DNA of 64,000 bases from Tridacna crocea (taxonomy: Eukaryota > Mollusca > Bivalvia > Cardiida > Cardiidae), in the NCBI GenBank assembly GCA_943736015.1, contig OX031068.1, positions 30,438,296 to 30,502,295 on the forward strand. The letters are read 5' to 3'. Position numbers and translations under genes: made by a program. Below the pieces are notes generated by a model. That model made no database searches. It was not told the origin of the DNA and saw nothing but the letters and a program-made list of their open reading frames with translations. Positions 44,616 through 57,798 of the stretch are shown one piece after another; the stretch's first letter is position 1; each line of letters opens with the position of its first letter.

Positions 44616-46814
44616 TTGTGCGGTAAAAGGTTAATAAGAATAAACAGATATTCCCCCGCTTCCCATCAGCCAATCAAATCTCTTCCCGCTCTGAAATTAT
44701 CCAATCAGAGAAGCTTTAAGGAAATCAGAATGAAAACCAACAGCCAATCAGAGAAGACTTTAGAAATTTCAACAGCCAATCAGAGAGCTTCAAATTCGCG
44801 CCAAAATGGCGCCCTAATTTATCGATTTAAAACAGTAAAAAAAACGGCATAAAAGTGGATTTAAAGTCTTCTGTAAAGGCTGCTGTGCAGTCCTTGGCAA
44901 ACTGCCATCCACACATGCCAGATTTCACACATTTAAGAAAATAGGGGCGTAAAAGGCCATGTGTTGGTCTTTTCAAGCCTCTTGCAAGAATTACTTCCCT
45001 TTATTCCTCGATGCAACCCCCCCTCCCCAGCTCATATGTTTTGGTCTTTTTAAGCCTCTTGCAAGAATTACTTCCCTTTAACCCTCGATGCACCCCCCGT
45101 CCCCAGCCCTTTACTGGATTTGCTTTTTTAACTCAGCCCACAAGAAATGCTGCACATTGAAACTTTCAATAGACCAAAGTGATCAATATACAGTGAAAAA
45201 AAAAACCAACAGAAATTAATGCGACAAGTGGCTAAAAAAAGACTGAAAACTCTTTTCAGTTACTTCCTATTGCATATATCAAACAATGGCAACTGAAGTG
45301 TAATTTTTCTAATCTCTTCAATCCGCAACAAGAAACCCAGTTACATTGACTACCCTCTCATGTTTTGGTCTTTTTAAGCCCCTTGCAAGAATTACTTCCC
45401 TTTAACCCTCGATGCACCCCCCCGCTCCCCAGCCCTTTACTTGCTATGCTTTTCTAACTCAGCCCACAAGAAATGCTGCACATTGAAACTTTCAATAGAC
45501 CAAGGTGATCAATGTACAGTTTAAAAAGAAAAACCAGAAATTAATGCGACAAGTGGCTAAAAAAAGACTGTAAATTCTTTCAGTTACTTCCTATTGCATA
45601 TATCAAACAATGGCAACTGAAGTGTAATTTTTCTAATCTCTTTAAACCGCAACAAGAAACCCAGTTACGTTGACTACCGTCACATATGTGCCAGTTACGC
45701 TCATGCGAAAACCCCAGAAATGAATGTGACAGGTGGCTAAAAAAAGACTGAAAACTCTCAGTTGCTTCCTATTGCATATATCAAACAGAGGCAACTGAAG
45801 TGTAATATTTCTAATATCTTCAAACCACAACAAGAAGCCCAGTTATGTTGACTACCGTCTCATATGTGCCAGTTACGCTCATGCGAAAACCCCAGAAAAT
45901 AATGCGACAAGTGGCTAAAAAAAGACTGAAGGCTCTTTCAGTAGCAACTGCTTCTTATTGCATAAATCAAACAAAAGGAACTAAATTTTCAATGTGTATT
46001 TTTTTTCTCCAATCTCTTTATACCGTGACGAGAAATCCATTTACGTTGACTACCGTCTCATAGGTGCCGGTTACGTGCCCGCGAAAATCGACTTACGGAA
46101 CATTTCATAGCAGACGACACCTGTTGCTTAATAGGTCAAATATAGGGAACTTAGTTTCTAATATCTGTTTTTTATTTCTGCAATCTTTTTTTACCCTGAC
46201 AACAAACCCTTTTAGGTTGTCTGTTGTCTCGCAGGTGCCACTTACGTATCCGCAAAAACATGAAAAATCGACTGACGGAATATTTTATAGCAGACGCCAA
46301 CTGTTGCTTAAGTCAATTATATGGATTTTTCTTTTTCTTTTTCTCTCACTAGGGCCATTGGTTTGGTTACGTGACCATCTCACGCATACGTGACTTACGT
46401 GCTACGCATAAAATCGTAAAATCAACTTCAACACTTTATGAGGCAACTGATACCTATTGTACAATTCAAGGACAGGTAAACAAAATTTTTCCCTGTTTTC
46501 TTACCAGGGTCATGAAAACATTGAACCAATTTTGACGACTGCGCGAGTCAAAAGTCAATTTTATGTTTAATCGCTGCGCAAAAATATAAAATTCAGAAGC
46601 AACCGTTTGCTGTTGCGGAAACTTTTTCCGATAAAAGAATCTAGAAGTAGGCCATAAAGATACAATAAGATGTAAGAATAACTAAAAATCAATTGCTTCT
46701 TTGATAGGGTAGAAAACATTGTGGGAAAAGGAGAAAATGCTGGTAACCTGCATTGTCTCCTTTCCTCAGATTATTTCCAAAAGCCTTCTCTTTCAGGGGT
46801 GTTAAAAGGCGTCA
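44616..46814 (+). repeat. satellite unit 19 (2199 bp)
   Basis: Complete unit with the variant C-run CCCCCGCTTCC near 44653, shared with unit 24. From about 45099 it is the downstream counterpart of unit 15. Confidence 0.95.
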
Positions 46815-49009
46815 TTGTGCGGTAAAAGGTTAATAAGAATAAACAGATATTCCCCCCCTTCCCATCAGCCAATCCAATCTCTTCCCGCTCTGAAATTATC
46901 CAATCAGAGAAGCTTTAAGGAAATCAGAATGAAAACCAACAGCCAATCAGAGAAGACTTTAGAAATTTCAACAGCCAATCAGAGAGCTTCAAATTCGCGC
47001 CAACATGGCGCCCTAATTTATCGATTTAAAACATTAAAAAAAACGGCATAAAAGTGGATTTAAAGTCTTCTGTAAAGGCTGCTGTGCAGTCCTTGGCAAA
47101 CTGCCATCCACACATGCCAGATTTCACACATTTAAGAAAATAGGGGCGTAAAAGGCCATGTGTTCGTCTTTTCAAGCCTCTTGCAAGAATTACTTCCCTT
47201 TATTCCTCGATGCAACCCCCCCTCCCCAGCTCATATGTTTTGGTCTTTTTAAGCCTCTTGCAAGAATTACTTCCCTTTAACCCTCGATGCACCCCCGTCC
47301 CCAGCCCTTTACTGGATTTGCTTTTTTAACTCAGCCCACAAGAAATGCTGCACATTGAAACTTTCAATAGACCAAAGTGATCAATATACAGTGAAAAAAA
47401 AACCAACAGAAATTAATGCGACAAGTGGCTAAAAAAAGACTGAAAACTCTTTTCAGTTACTTCCTATTGCATATATCAAACAATGGCAACTGAAGTGTAA
47501 TTTTTCTAATCTCTTCAATCCGCAACAAGAAACCCAGTTACATTGACTACCCTCTCATGTTTTGGTCTTTTTAAGCCCCTTGCAAGAATTACTTCCCTTT
47601 AACCCTCGATGCACCCCCCCTCCCCAGCCCTTTACTTGATTTGCTTTTCTAACTCAGCCCACAAGAAATGCTGCACATTGAAACTTTCAATAGACCAAGG
47701 TGATCAATGTACAGTGTAAAAAGAAAAACCAGAAATTAATGCGACAAGTGGCTAAAAAAAGACTGAAAATTCTTTCAGTTACTTCCTATTGCATATATCA
47801 AACAATGGCAACTGAAGTGTAATTTTTCTAATCTCTTTAAACCGCAACAAGAAACCCAGTTACGTTGACTACCGTCACATATGTGCCAGTTACGCTCATG
47901 CGAAAACCCCAGAAATGAATGTGACAGGTGGCTAAAAAAAGACTGAAAACTCTCAGTTGCTTCCTATTGCATATATCAAACAGAGGCAACTGAAGTGTAA
48001 TATTTCTAATATCTTCAAACCACAACAAGAAGCCCAGTTATGTTGACTACCGTCTCATATGTGCCAGTTACGCTCATGCGAAAACCCCAGAAAATAATGC
48101 GACAAGTGGCTAAAAAAAGACTGAAGGCTCTTTCAGTAGCAACTGCTTCTTATTGCATAAATCAAACAAAACGAACTAAATTTTCAATGTGTATTTTTTT
48201 TCTCCAATCTCTTTATACCGTGACGAGAAATCCATTTACGTTGACTACCGTCTCATAGGTGCCGGTTACGTGCCCGCGAAAATCGACTTACGGAACATTT
48301 CATAGCAGACGACACCTGTTGCTTAATAGGTCAAATATAGGGAACTTAGTTTCTAATATCTGTTTTTTATTTCTGCAATCTTTTTTTACCCTGACAACAA
48401 ACCCTTTTAGGTTGTCTGTTGTCTCGCAGGTGCCACTTACGTATCCGCAAAAACATGAAAAATCGACTGACGGGATATTTTATAGCAGACTCCAACTGTT
48501 GCTTAAGTCAATTATATGGATTTTTCTTTTTCTTTTTCTCTCACTAGGGCCATTGGTTTGGTTACGTGACCATCTCACGCATACGTGACTTACGTGCTAC
48601 GCATAAAATCGTAAAATCAACTTCAACACTTTATGAGGCAACTGATACCTATTGTACAATTCAAGGACAGGTAAACAAAATTTTTCCCTGTTTTCTTACC
48701 AGGGTCATGAAAACATTGAACCAATTTTGACGACTGCGCGAGTCAAAAGTCAATTTTATGTTTAATCGCTGCGCAAAAATATAAAATTCAGAAGCAACCG
48801 TTTGCTGTTGCGGAAACTTTTTCCGATAAAAGAATCTAGAAGTAGGCCATAAAGATACAATAAGATGTAAGAATAACTAAAAATCAATTGCTTCTTTGAT
48901 AGGGTAGAAAACATTGTGGGAAAAGGAGAAAATGCTGGTAACCTGCATTGTCTCCTTTCCTCAGATTATTTCCAAAAGCCTTCTCTTTCAGGGGTGTTAA
49001 AAGGCGTCA
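46815..49009 (+). repeat. satellite unit 20 (2195 bp)
   Basis: Complete unit corresponding to unit 16. It shares CCAACATGGCGCC (47001) and TGTTCGTC (47161). It retains both A and B sub-repeats, so unit 16 and unit 20 differ by one 323-bp sub-repeat. Confidence 0.95.
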
Positions 49010-51205
49010 TTGTGCGGTAAAAGGTTAATAAGAATAAACAGATATTCCCCCCCTTCCCATCAGCCAATCAAATCTCTTCCTGCTCTGAAATTATCCAATC
49101 AGAGAAGCTTTAAGGAAATCAGAATGAAAACCAACAGCCAATCAGAGAAGACTTTAGAAATTTCAACAGCCAATCAGAGAGCTTCAAATTCGCGCCAAAA
49201 TGGCGCCCTAATTTATCGATTTAAAACAGTAAAAAAAACGGCATAAAAGTGGATTTAAAGTCTTCTGTAAAGGCTGCTGTGCAGTCCTTGGCAAACTGCC
49301 ATCCACACATGCCAGATTTCACACATTTAAGAAAATAGGGGCGTAAAAGGCCATGTGTTGGTCTTTTCAAGCCTCTTGCAAGAATTACTTCCCTTTATTC
49401 CTCGATGCAACCCCCCTCCCCAGCTCATATGTTTTGGTCTTTTTAAGCCTCTTGCAAGAATTACTTCCCTTTAACGCTCGATGCACCCCCCCTCCCCAGC
49501 CCTTTACTTGATTTGCTTTTTTAACTCAGCCCACAAGAAATGCTGCACATTGAAACTTTCAATAGACCAAAGTGATCAATATACAGTGAAAAAAAAAACC
49601 AACAGAAATTAATGCGACAAGTGGCTAAAAAAAGACTGAAAACTCTTTTCAGTTACTTCCTATTGCATATATCAAACAATGGCAACTGAAGTGTAATTTT
49701 TCTAATCTCTTCAATCCGCAACAAGAAACCCAGTTACATTGACTACCCTCTCATGTTTTGGTCTTTTTAAGCCCCTTGCAAGAATTACTTCCCTTTAACC
49801 CTCGATGCACCCCCCCTCCCCAGCCCTTTACTTGATTTGCTTTTCTAACTCAGCCCACAAGAAATGCTGCACATTGAAACTTTCAATAGACCAAGGTGAT
49901 CAATGTACAGTGTAAAAAGAAAAACCAGAAATTAATGCGACAAGTGGCTAAAAAAAGACTGAAAATTCTTTCAGTTACTTCCTATTGCATATATCAAACA
50001 ATGGCAACTGAAGTGTAATTTTTCTAATCTCTTTAAACCGCAACAAGAAACCCAGTTACGTTGACTACCGTCACATATGTGCCAGTTACGCTCATGCGAA
50101 AACCCCAGAAATGAATGTGACAGGTGGCTAAAAAAAGACTGAAAACTCTCAGTTGCTTCCTATTGCATATATCAAACAGAGGCAACTGAAGTGTAATATT
50201 TCTAATATCTTCAAACCACAACAAGAAGCCCAGTTATGTTGACTACCGTCTCATATATGCCAGTTACGCTCATGCGAAAACCCCAGAAAATAATGCGACA
50301 AGTGGCTAAAAAAAACTGGAAGGCTCTTTCAGTAGCAACTGCTTCTTATTGCATAAATCAAACAAAAGGAACTAAATTTTCAATGTGTATTTTTTTTCTC
50401 CAATCTCTTTATACCGTGACGAGAAATCCATTTACGTTGACTACCGTCTCATAGGTGCCGGTTACGTGCCCGCGAAAATCGACTTACGGAACATTTCATA
50501 GCAGACGACACCTGTTGCTTAATAGGTCAAATATAGGGAACTTAGTTTCTAATATCTGTTTTTTATTTCTGCAATCTTTTTTTACCCTGACAACAAACCC
50601 TTTTAGGTTGTCTGTTGTCTCACAGGTGCCACTTACGTATCCGCAAAAACATGAAAAATCGACTGACGGAATATTTTATAGCAGACGCCAACTGTTGCTT
50701 ACGTCAATTATATGGATTTTTCTTTTTCTTTTTCTCTCACTAGGGCCATTGGTTTGGTTACGTGACCATCTCACGCATACGTGACTTACGTGCTACGCAT
50801 AAAATCGTAAAATCAACTTCAACACTTTATGAGGCAACTGATACCTATTGTACAATTCAAGGACAGGTAAACAAAATTTTTCCCTGTTTTCTTACCAGGG
50901 TCATGAAAACATTGAACCAATTTTGACGACTGCGCGAGTCAAAAGTCAATTTTATGTTTAATCGCTGCGCAAAAATATAAAATTCAGAAGCAACCGTTTG
51001 CTGTTGCGGAAACTTTTTCCGATAAAAGAATCTAGAAGTAGGCCATAAAGATACAAGAAGATGTAAGAATAACTAAAAATCAATTGCTTCTTTGATAGGG
51101 TAGAAAACATTGTGGGAAAAGGAGAAAATGCTGGTAACCTGCATTGTCTCCTTTCCTCAGATTATTTCCAAAAGCCTTCTCTTTCAGGGGTGTTAAAAGG
51201 CGTCA
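49010..51205 (+). repeat. satellite unit 21 (2196 bp)
   Basis: Complete unit, the close counterpart of unit 17 at an offset of 8787 bp. Confidence 0.95.
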
Positions 51206-53402
51206 TTGTGCGGTAAAAGGTTAATAAGAATAAACAGATATTCCCCCCCTTCCCATCAGCCAATCCAATCTCTTCCCGCTCTGAAATTATCCAATCAGAG
51301 AAGCTTTAAGGAAATCAGAATGAAAACCAACAGCCAATCAGAGAAGACTTTAGAAATTTCAACAGCCAATCAGAGAGCTTCAAATTCGCGCCAAAATGGC
51401 GCCCTAATTTATCGATTTAAAACAGTAAAAAAAACGGCATAAAAGTGGATTTAAAGTCTTCTGTAAAGGCTGCTGTGCAGTCCTTGGCAAACTGCCATCC
51501 ACACATGCCAGATTTCACACATTTAAGAAAATAGGGGCGTAAAAGGCCATGTGTTGGTCTTTTCAAGCCTCTTGCAAGAATTACTTCCCTTTATTCCTCG
51601 ATGCAACCCCCCCTCCCCAGCTCATATGTTTTGGTCTTTTTAAGCCTCTTGCAAGAATTACTTCCCTTTAACCCTCGATGCACCCCCCCTCCCCAGCCCT
51701 TTACTAGATTTGCTTTTTTAACTCAGCCCACAAGAAATGCTGCACATTGAAACTTTCAATAGACCAAAGTGATCAATATACAGTGAAAAAAAAAACCAAC
51801 AGAAATTAATGCAACAAGTGGCTAAAAAAAGACTGAAAACTCTTTTCAGTTACTTCCTATTGCATATATCAAACAATGGCAACTGAAGTGTAATTTTTCT
51901 AATCTCTTCAATCCGCAACAAGAAACCCAGTTACATTGACTACCCTCTCATGTTTTGGTCTTTTTAAGCCCCTTGCAAGAATTACTTCCCTTTAACCCTC
52001 GATGCACCCCCCCTCCCCAGCCCTTTACTTGATTTGCTTTACTAACTCAGCCCACAAGAAATGCTGCACATTGAAACTTTCAATAGACCAAGGTGATCAA
52101 TGTACAGTGTAAAAAGAAAAACCAGAAATTAATGGGACAAGTGGCTAAAAAAAGACTGAAAATTCTTTCAGTTACTTCCTATTGCATATATCAAACAATG
52201 GCAACTGAAGTGTAATTTTTCTAATCTCTTTAAACCGCAACAAGAAACCCAGTTACGTTGACTACCGTCACATATGTGCCAGTTACGCTCATGCGAAAAC
52301 CCCAGAAATGAATGTGACAGGTGGCTAAAAAAAGACTGAAAACTCTCAGTTGCTTCCTATTGCATATATCAAACAGAGGCAACTGAAGTGTAATATTTCT
52401 AATATCTTCAAACCACAACAAGAAGCCCAGTTATGTTGACTACCGTCTCATATGTGCCAGTTACGCTCATGCGAAAACCCCAGAAAATAATGCGACAAGT
52501 GGCTAAAAAAAGACTGAAGGCTCTTTCAGTAGCAACTGCTTCTTATTGCATAAATCAAACAAAAGGAACTCAATTTTCAATGTGTATTTTTTTTCTCCAA
52601 TCTCTTTATACCGTGACGAGAGATCCATTTACGTTGACTACCGTCTCATAGGTGCCGGTTACGTGCCCGCGAAAATCGACTTACGGAACATTTCATAGCA
52701 GACGACACCTGTTGCTTAATAGGTCAAATATAGGGAACTTAGTTTCTAATATCTGTTTTTTATTTCTGCAATCTTTTTTTACCCTGACAACAAACCCTTT
52801 TAGGTTGTCTGTTGTCTCGCAGGTGCCACTTACGTATCCGCAAAAACATGAAAAATCGACTGATGGAATATTTTATAGCAGACGCCAACTGTTGCTTAAG
52901 TCAATTATATGGATTTTTCTTTTTCTTTTTCTCTCACTAGGGCCATTGGTTTGGTTACGTGACCATCTCACGCATACGTGACTTACGTGCTACGCATAAA
53001 ATCGTAAAATCAACTTCAACACTTTATGAGGCAACTGATACCTATTGTACAATTCAAGGACAGGTAAACAAAATTTTTCCCTGTTTTCTTACCAGGGTCA
53101 TGAAAACATTGAACCAATTTTGACGACTGCGCGAGTCAAAAGTCAATTTTATGTTTAATCGCTGCGCAAAAATATAAAATTCAGAAGCAACCGTTTGCTG
53201 TTGCGGAAACTTTTTCCGATAAAAGAATCTAGAAGTAGGCCATAAAGATACAAGAAGATGTAAGAATAACTAAAAATCAATTGCTTCTTTGATAGGGTAG
53301 AAAACATTGTGGGAAAAGGAGAAAATGCTGGTAACCTGCATTGTCTCCTTTCCTCAGATTATTTCCAAAAGCCTTCTCTTTCAGGGGTGTTAAAAGGCGT
53401 CA
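51206..53402 (+). repeat. satellite unit 22 (2197 bp)
   Basis: Complete unit, the counterpart of unit 18 at an offset of 8787 bp until about 52880. After that it carries ACAAGAAG (53252) where unit 18 has ACAATAAG, so the block match ends here. Confidence 0.95.
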
Positions 53403-55599
53403 TTGTGCGGTAAAAGGTTAATAAGAATAAACAGATATTCCCCCCCTTCCCATCAGCCAATCCAATCTCTTCCCGCTCTGAAATTATCCAATCAGAGAAG
53501 CTTTAAGGAAATCAGAATGAAAACCAACAGCCAATCAGAGAAGACTTTAGAAATTTCAACAGCCAATCAGAGAGCTTCAAATTCGCGCCAAAATGGCGCC
53601 CTAATTTATCGATTTAAAACAGTAAAAAAAACGGCATAAAAGTGGATTTAAAGTCTTCTGTAAAGGCTGCTGTGCAGTCCTTGGCAAACTGCCATCCACA
53701 CATGCCAGATTTCACACATTTAAGAAAATAGGGGCGTAAAAGGCCATGTGTTGGTCTTTTCAAGCCTCTTGCAAGAATTACTTCCCTTTATTCCTCGATG
53801 CAACCCCCCCTCCCCAGCTCATATGTTTTGGTCTTTTTAAGCCTCTTGCAAGAATTACTTCCCTTTAACCCTCGATGCACCCCCCCTCCCCAGCCCTTTA
53901 CTAGATTTGCTTTTTTAACTCAGCCCACAAGAAATGCTGCACATTGAAACTTTCAATAGACCAAAGTGATCAATATACAGTGAAAAAAAAAACCAACAGA
54001 AATTAATGCAACAAGTGGCTAAAAAAAGACTGAAAACTCTTTTCAGTTACTTCCTATTGCATATATCAAACAATGGCAACTGAAGTGTAATTTTTCTAAT
54101 CTCTTCAATCCGCAACAAGAAACCCAGTTACATTGACTACCCTCTCATGTTTTGGTCTTTTTAAGCCCCTTGCAAGAATTACTTCCCTTTAACCCTCGAT
54201 GCACCCCCCCTCCCCAGCCCTTTACTTGATTTGCTTTTCTAACTCAGCCCACAAGAAATGCTGCACATTGAAACTTTCAATAGACCAAGGTGATCAATGT
54301 ACAGTTTAAAAAGAAAAACCAGAAATTAATGCGACAAGTGGCTAAAAAAAGACTGAAAATTCTTTCAGTTACTTCCTATTGCATATATCAAACAATGGCA
54401 ACTGAAGTGTAATTTTTCTAATCTCTTTAAACCGCAACAAGAAACCCAGTTACGTTGACTACCGTCACATATGTGCCAGTTACGCTCATGCGAAAACCCC
54501 AGAAATGAATGTGACAGGTGGCTAAAAAAAGACTGAAAACTCTCAGTTGCTTCCTATTGCATATATCAAACAAAGGCAACTGAAGTGTAATATTTCTAAT
54601 ATCTTCAAACCACAACAAGAAGCCCAGTTATGTTGACTACCGTCTCATATGTGCCAGTTACGCTCATGCGAAAACCCCAGAAAATAATGCGACAAGTGGC
54701 TAAAAAAAGACTGAAGGCTCTTTCAGTAGCAACTGCTTCTTATTGCATAAATCAAACAAAAGGAACTAAATTTTCAATGTGTATTTTTTTTCTCCGATCC
54801 CTTTATACCGTGACGAGAGATCCATTTACGTTGACTACCGTCTCATAGGTGCCGGTTACGTGCCCGCGAAAATCGACTTACGGAACATTTCATAGCAGAC
54901 GACACCTGTTGCTTAATAGGTCAAATATAGGGAACTTAGTTTCTAATATCTGTTTTTTATTTCTGCAATCTTTTTTTACCCTGACAACAAACCCTTTTAG
55001 GTTGTCTGTTGTCTCGCAGGTGCCACTTACGTATCCGCAAAAACATGAAAAATCGACTGATGGAATATTTTATAGCAGACGCCAACTGTTGCTTAAGTCA
55101 ATTATATGGATTTTTCTTTTTCTTTTTCTCTCACTAGGGCCATTGGTTTGGTTACGTGACCATCTCACGCATACGTGACTTACGTGCTACGCATAAAATC
55201 GTAAAATCAACTTCAACACTTTATGAGGCAACTGATACCTATTGTACAATTCAAGGACAGGTAAACAAAATTTTTCCCTGTTTTCTTACCAGGGTCATGA
55301 AAACATTGAACCAATTTTGACGACTGGGCGAGTCAAAAGTCAATTTTATGTTTAATCGCTGCGCAAAAATATAAAATTCAGAAGCAACCGTTTGCTGTTG
55401 CGGAAACTTTTTCCGATAAAAGAATCTAGAAGTAGGCCATAAAGATACAATAAGATGTAAGAATAACTAAAAATCAATTGCTTCTTTGATAGGGTAGAAA
55501 ACATTGTGGGAAAAGGAGAAAATGCTGGTAACCTGCATTGTCTCCTTTCCTCAGATTATTTCCAAAAGCCTTCTCTTTCAGGGGTGTTAAAAGGCGTCA
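53403..55599 (+). repeat. satellite unit 23 (2197 bp)
   Basis: Complete unit sharing ATGCAACAAG and CTAGATTTGC with unit 22 one period upstream. It also carries ACAGTTTAAAAAG (54301), shared with unit 19. The mixed markers suggest a mosaic made by exchange or conversion. Confidence 0.95.
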
Positions 55600-57798
55600 T
55601 TGTGCGGTAAAAGGTTAATAAGAATAAACAGATATTCCCCCGCTTCCCATCAGCCAATCAAATCTCTTCCCGCTCTGAAATTATCCAATCAGAGAAGCTT
55701 TAAGGAAATCAGAATGAAAACCAACAGCCAATCAGAGAAGACTTTAGAAATTTCAACAGCCAATCAGAGAGCTTCAAATTCGCGCCAAAATGGCGCCCTA
55801 ATTTATCGATTTAAAACAGTAAAAAAAACGGCATAAAAGTGGATTTAAAGTCTTCTGTAAAGGCTGCTGTGCAGTCCTTGGCAAACTGCCATCCACACAT
55901 GCCAGATTTCACACATTTAAGAAAATAGGGGCGTAAAAGGCCATGTGTTGGTCTTTTCAAGCCTCTTGCAAGAATTACTTCCCTTTATTCCTCGATGCAA
56001 CCCCCCCCTCCCCAGCTCATATGTTTTGGTCTTTTTAAGCCTCTTGCAAGAATTACTTCCCTTTAACCCTCGATGCACCCCCCCTCCCCAGCCCTTTACT
56101 AGATTTGCTTTTTTAACTCAGCCCACAAGAAATGCTGCACATTGAAACTTTCAATAGACCAAAGTGATCAATATACAGTGAAAAAAAAAAACCAACAGAA
56201 ATTAATGCGACAAGTGGCTAAAAAAAGACTGAAAACTCTTTTCAGTTACTTCCTATTGCATATATCAAACAATGGCAACTGAAGTGTAATTTTTCTAATC
56301 TCTTCAATCCGCAACAAGAAACCCAGTTACATTGACTACCCTCTCATGTTTTGGTCTTTTTAAGCCCCTTGCAAGAATTACTTCCCTTTAACCCTCGATG
56401 CACCCCCCCTCCCCAGCCCTTTACTTGATTTGCTTTTCTAACTCAGTCCACAAGAAATGCTGCACATTGAAACTTTCAATAGACCAAGGTGATCAATGTA
56501 CAGTGTAAAAAGAAAAACCAGAAATTAATGCGACAAGTGGCTAAAAAAAGACTGAAAATTCTTTCAGTTACTTCCTATTGCATATATCAAACAATGGCAA
56601 CTGAAGTGTAATTCTTCTAATCTCTTTAAACCGCAACAAGAAACCCAGTTACGTTGACTACCGTCACATATGTGCCAGTTACGCTCATGCGAAAACCCCA
56701 GAAATGAATGTGACAGGTGGCTAAAAAAAGACTGAAAACTCTCAGTTGCTTCCTATTGCATATATCAAACAGAGGCAACTGAAGTGTAATATTTCTAATA
56801 TCTTCAAACCACAACAAGAAGCCCAGTTATGTTGACTACCGTCTCATATGTGCCAGTTACGCTCATGCGAAAACCCCAGAAAATAATGCGACAAGTGGCT
56901 AAAAAAAGACTGAAGGCTCTTTCAGTAGCAACTGCTTCTTATTGCATAAATCAAACAAAAGGAACTAAATTTTCAATGTGTATTTTTTTTCTCCAATCTC
57001 TTTATACCGTGACGAGAGATCCATTTACGTTGACTACCGTCTCACAGGTGCCGGTTATGTGCCCGCGAAAATCGACTTACGGAACATTTCATAGCAGACG
57101 ACACCTGTTGCTTAATAGGTCAAATATAGGGAACTTAGTTTCTAATATCTGTTTTTTATTTCTGCAATCTTTTTTTACCCTGACAACAAACCCTTTTAGG
57201 TTGTCTGTTGTCTCGCAGGTGCCACTTACGTATCCGCAAAAACATGAAAAATCGACTGACGGAATATTTTATAGCAGACGCCAACTGTTGCTTAAGTCAA
57301 TTATATGGATTTTTCTTTTTCTTTTTCTCTCACTAGGGCCATTGGTTTGGTTACGTGACCATCTCACGCATACGTGACTTACGTGCTACGCATAAAATCG
57401 TAAAATCAACTTCAACACTTTATGAGGCAACTGATACCTATTGTACAATTCAAGGACAGGTAAACAAAATTTTTCCCTGTTTTCTTACCAGGGTCATGAA
57501 AACATTGAACCAATTTTGACGACTGCGCGAGTCAAAAGTCAATTTTATGTTTAATCGCTGCGCAAAAATATAAAATTCAGAAGCAACCGTTTGCTGTTGC
57601 GGAAACTTTTTCCGATAAAAGAATCTAGAAGTAGGCCATAAAGATACAATAAGATGTAAGAATAACTAAAAATCAATTGCTTCTTTGATAGGGTAGAAAA
57701 CATTGTGGGAAAAGGAGAAAATGCTGGTAACCTGCATTGTCTCCTTTCCTCAGATTATTTCCAAAAGCCTTCTCTTTCAGGGGTGTTAAAAGGCGTCA
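55600..57798 (+). repeat. satellite unit 24 (2199 bp)
   Basis: Complete unit. CATAGG is changed to CACAGG near 57044, which removes a stop codon present at this position in the other units. From about 55990 its sequence is repeated at an offset of 4393 bp in unit 26. Confidence 0.95.
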
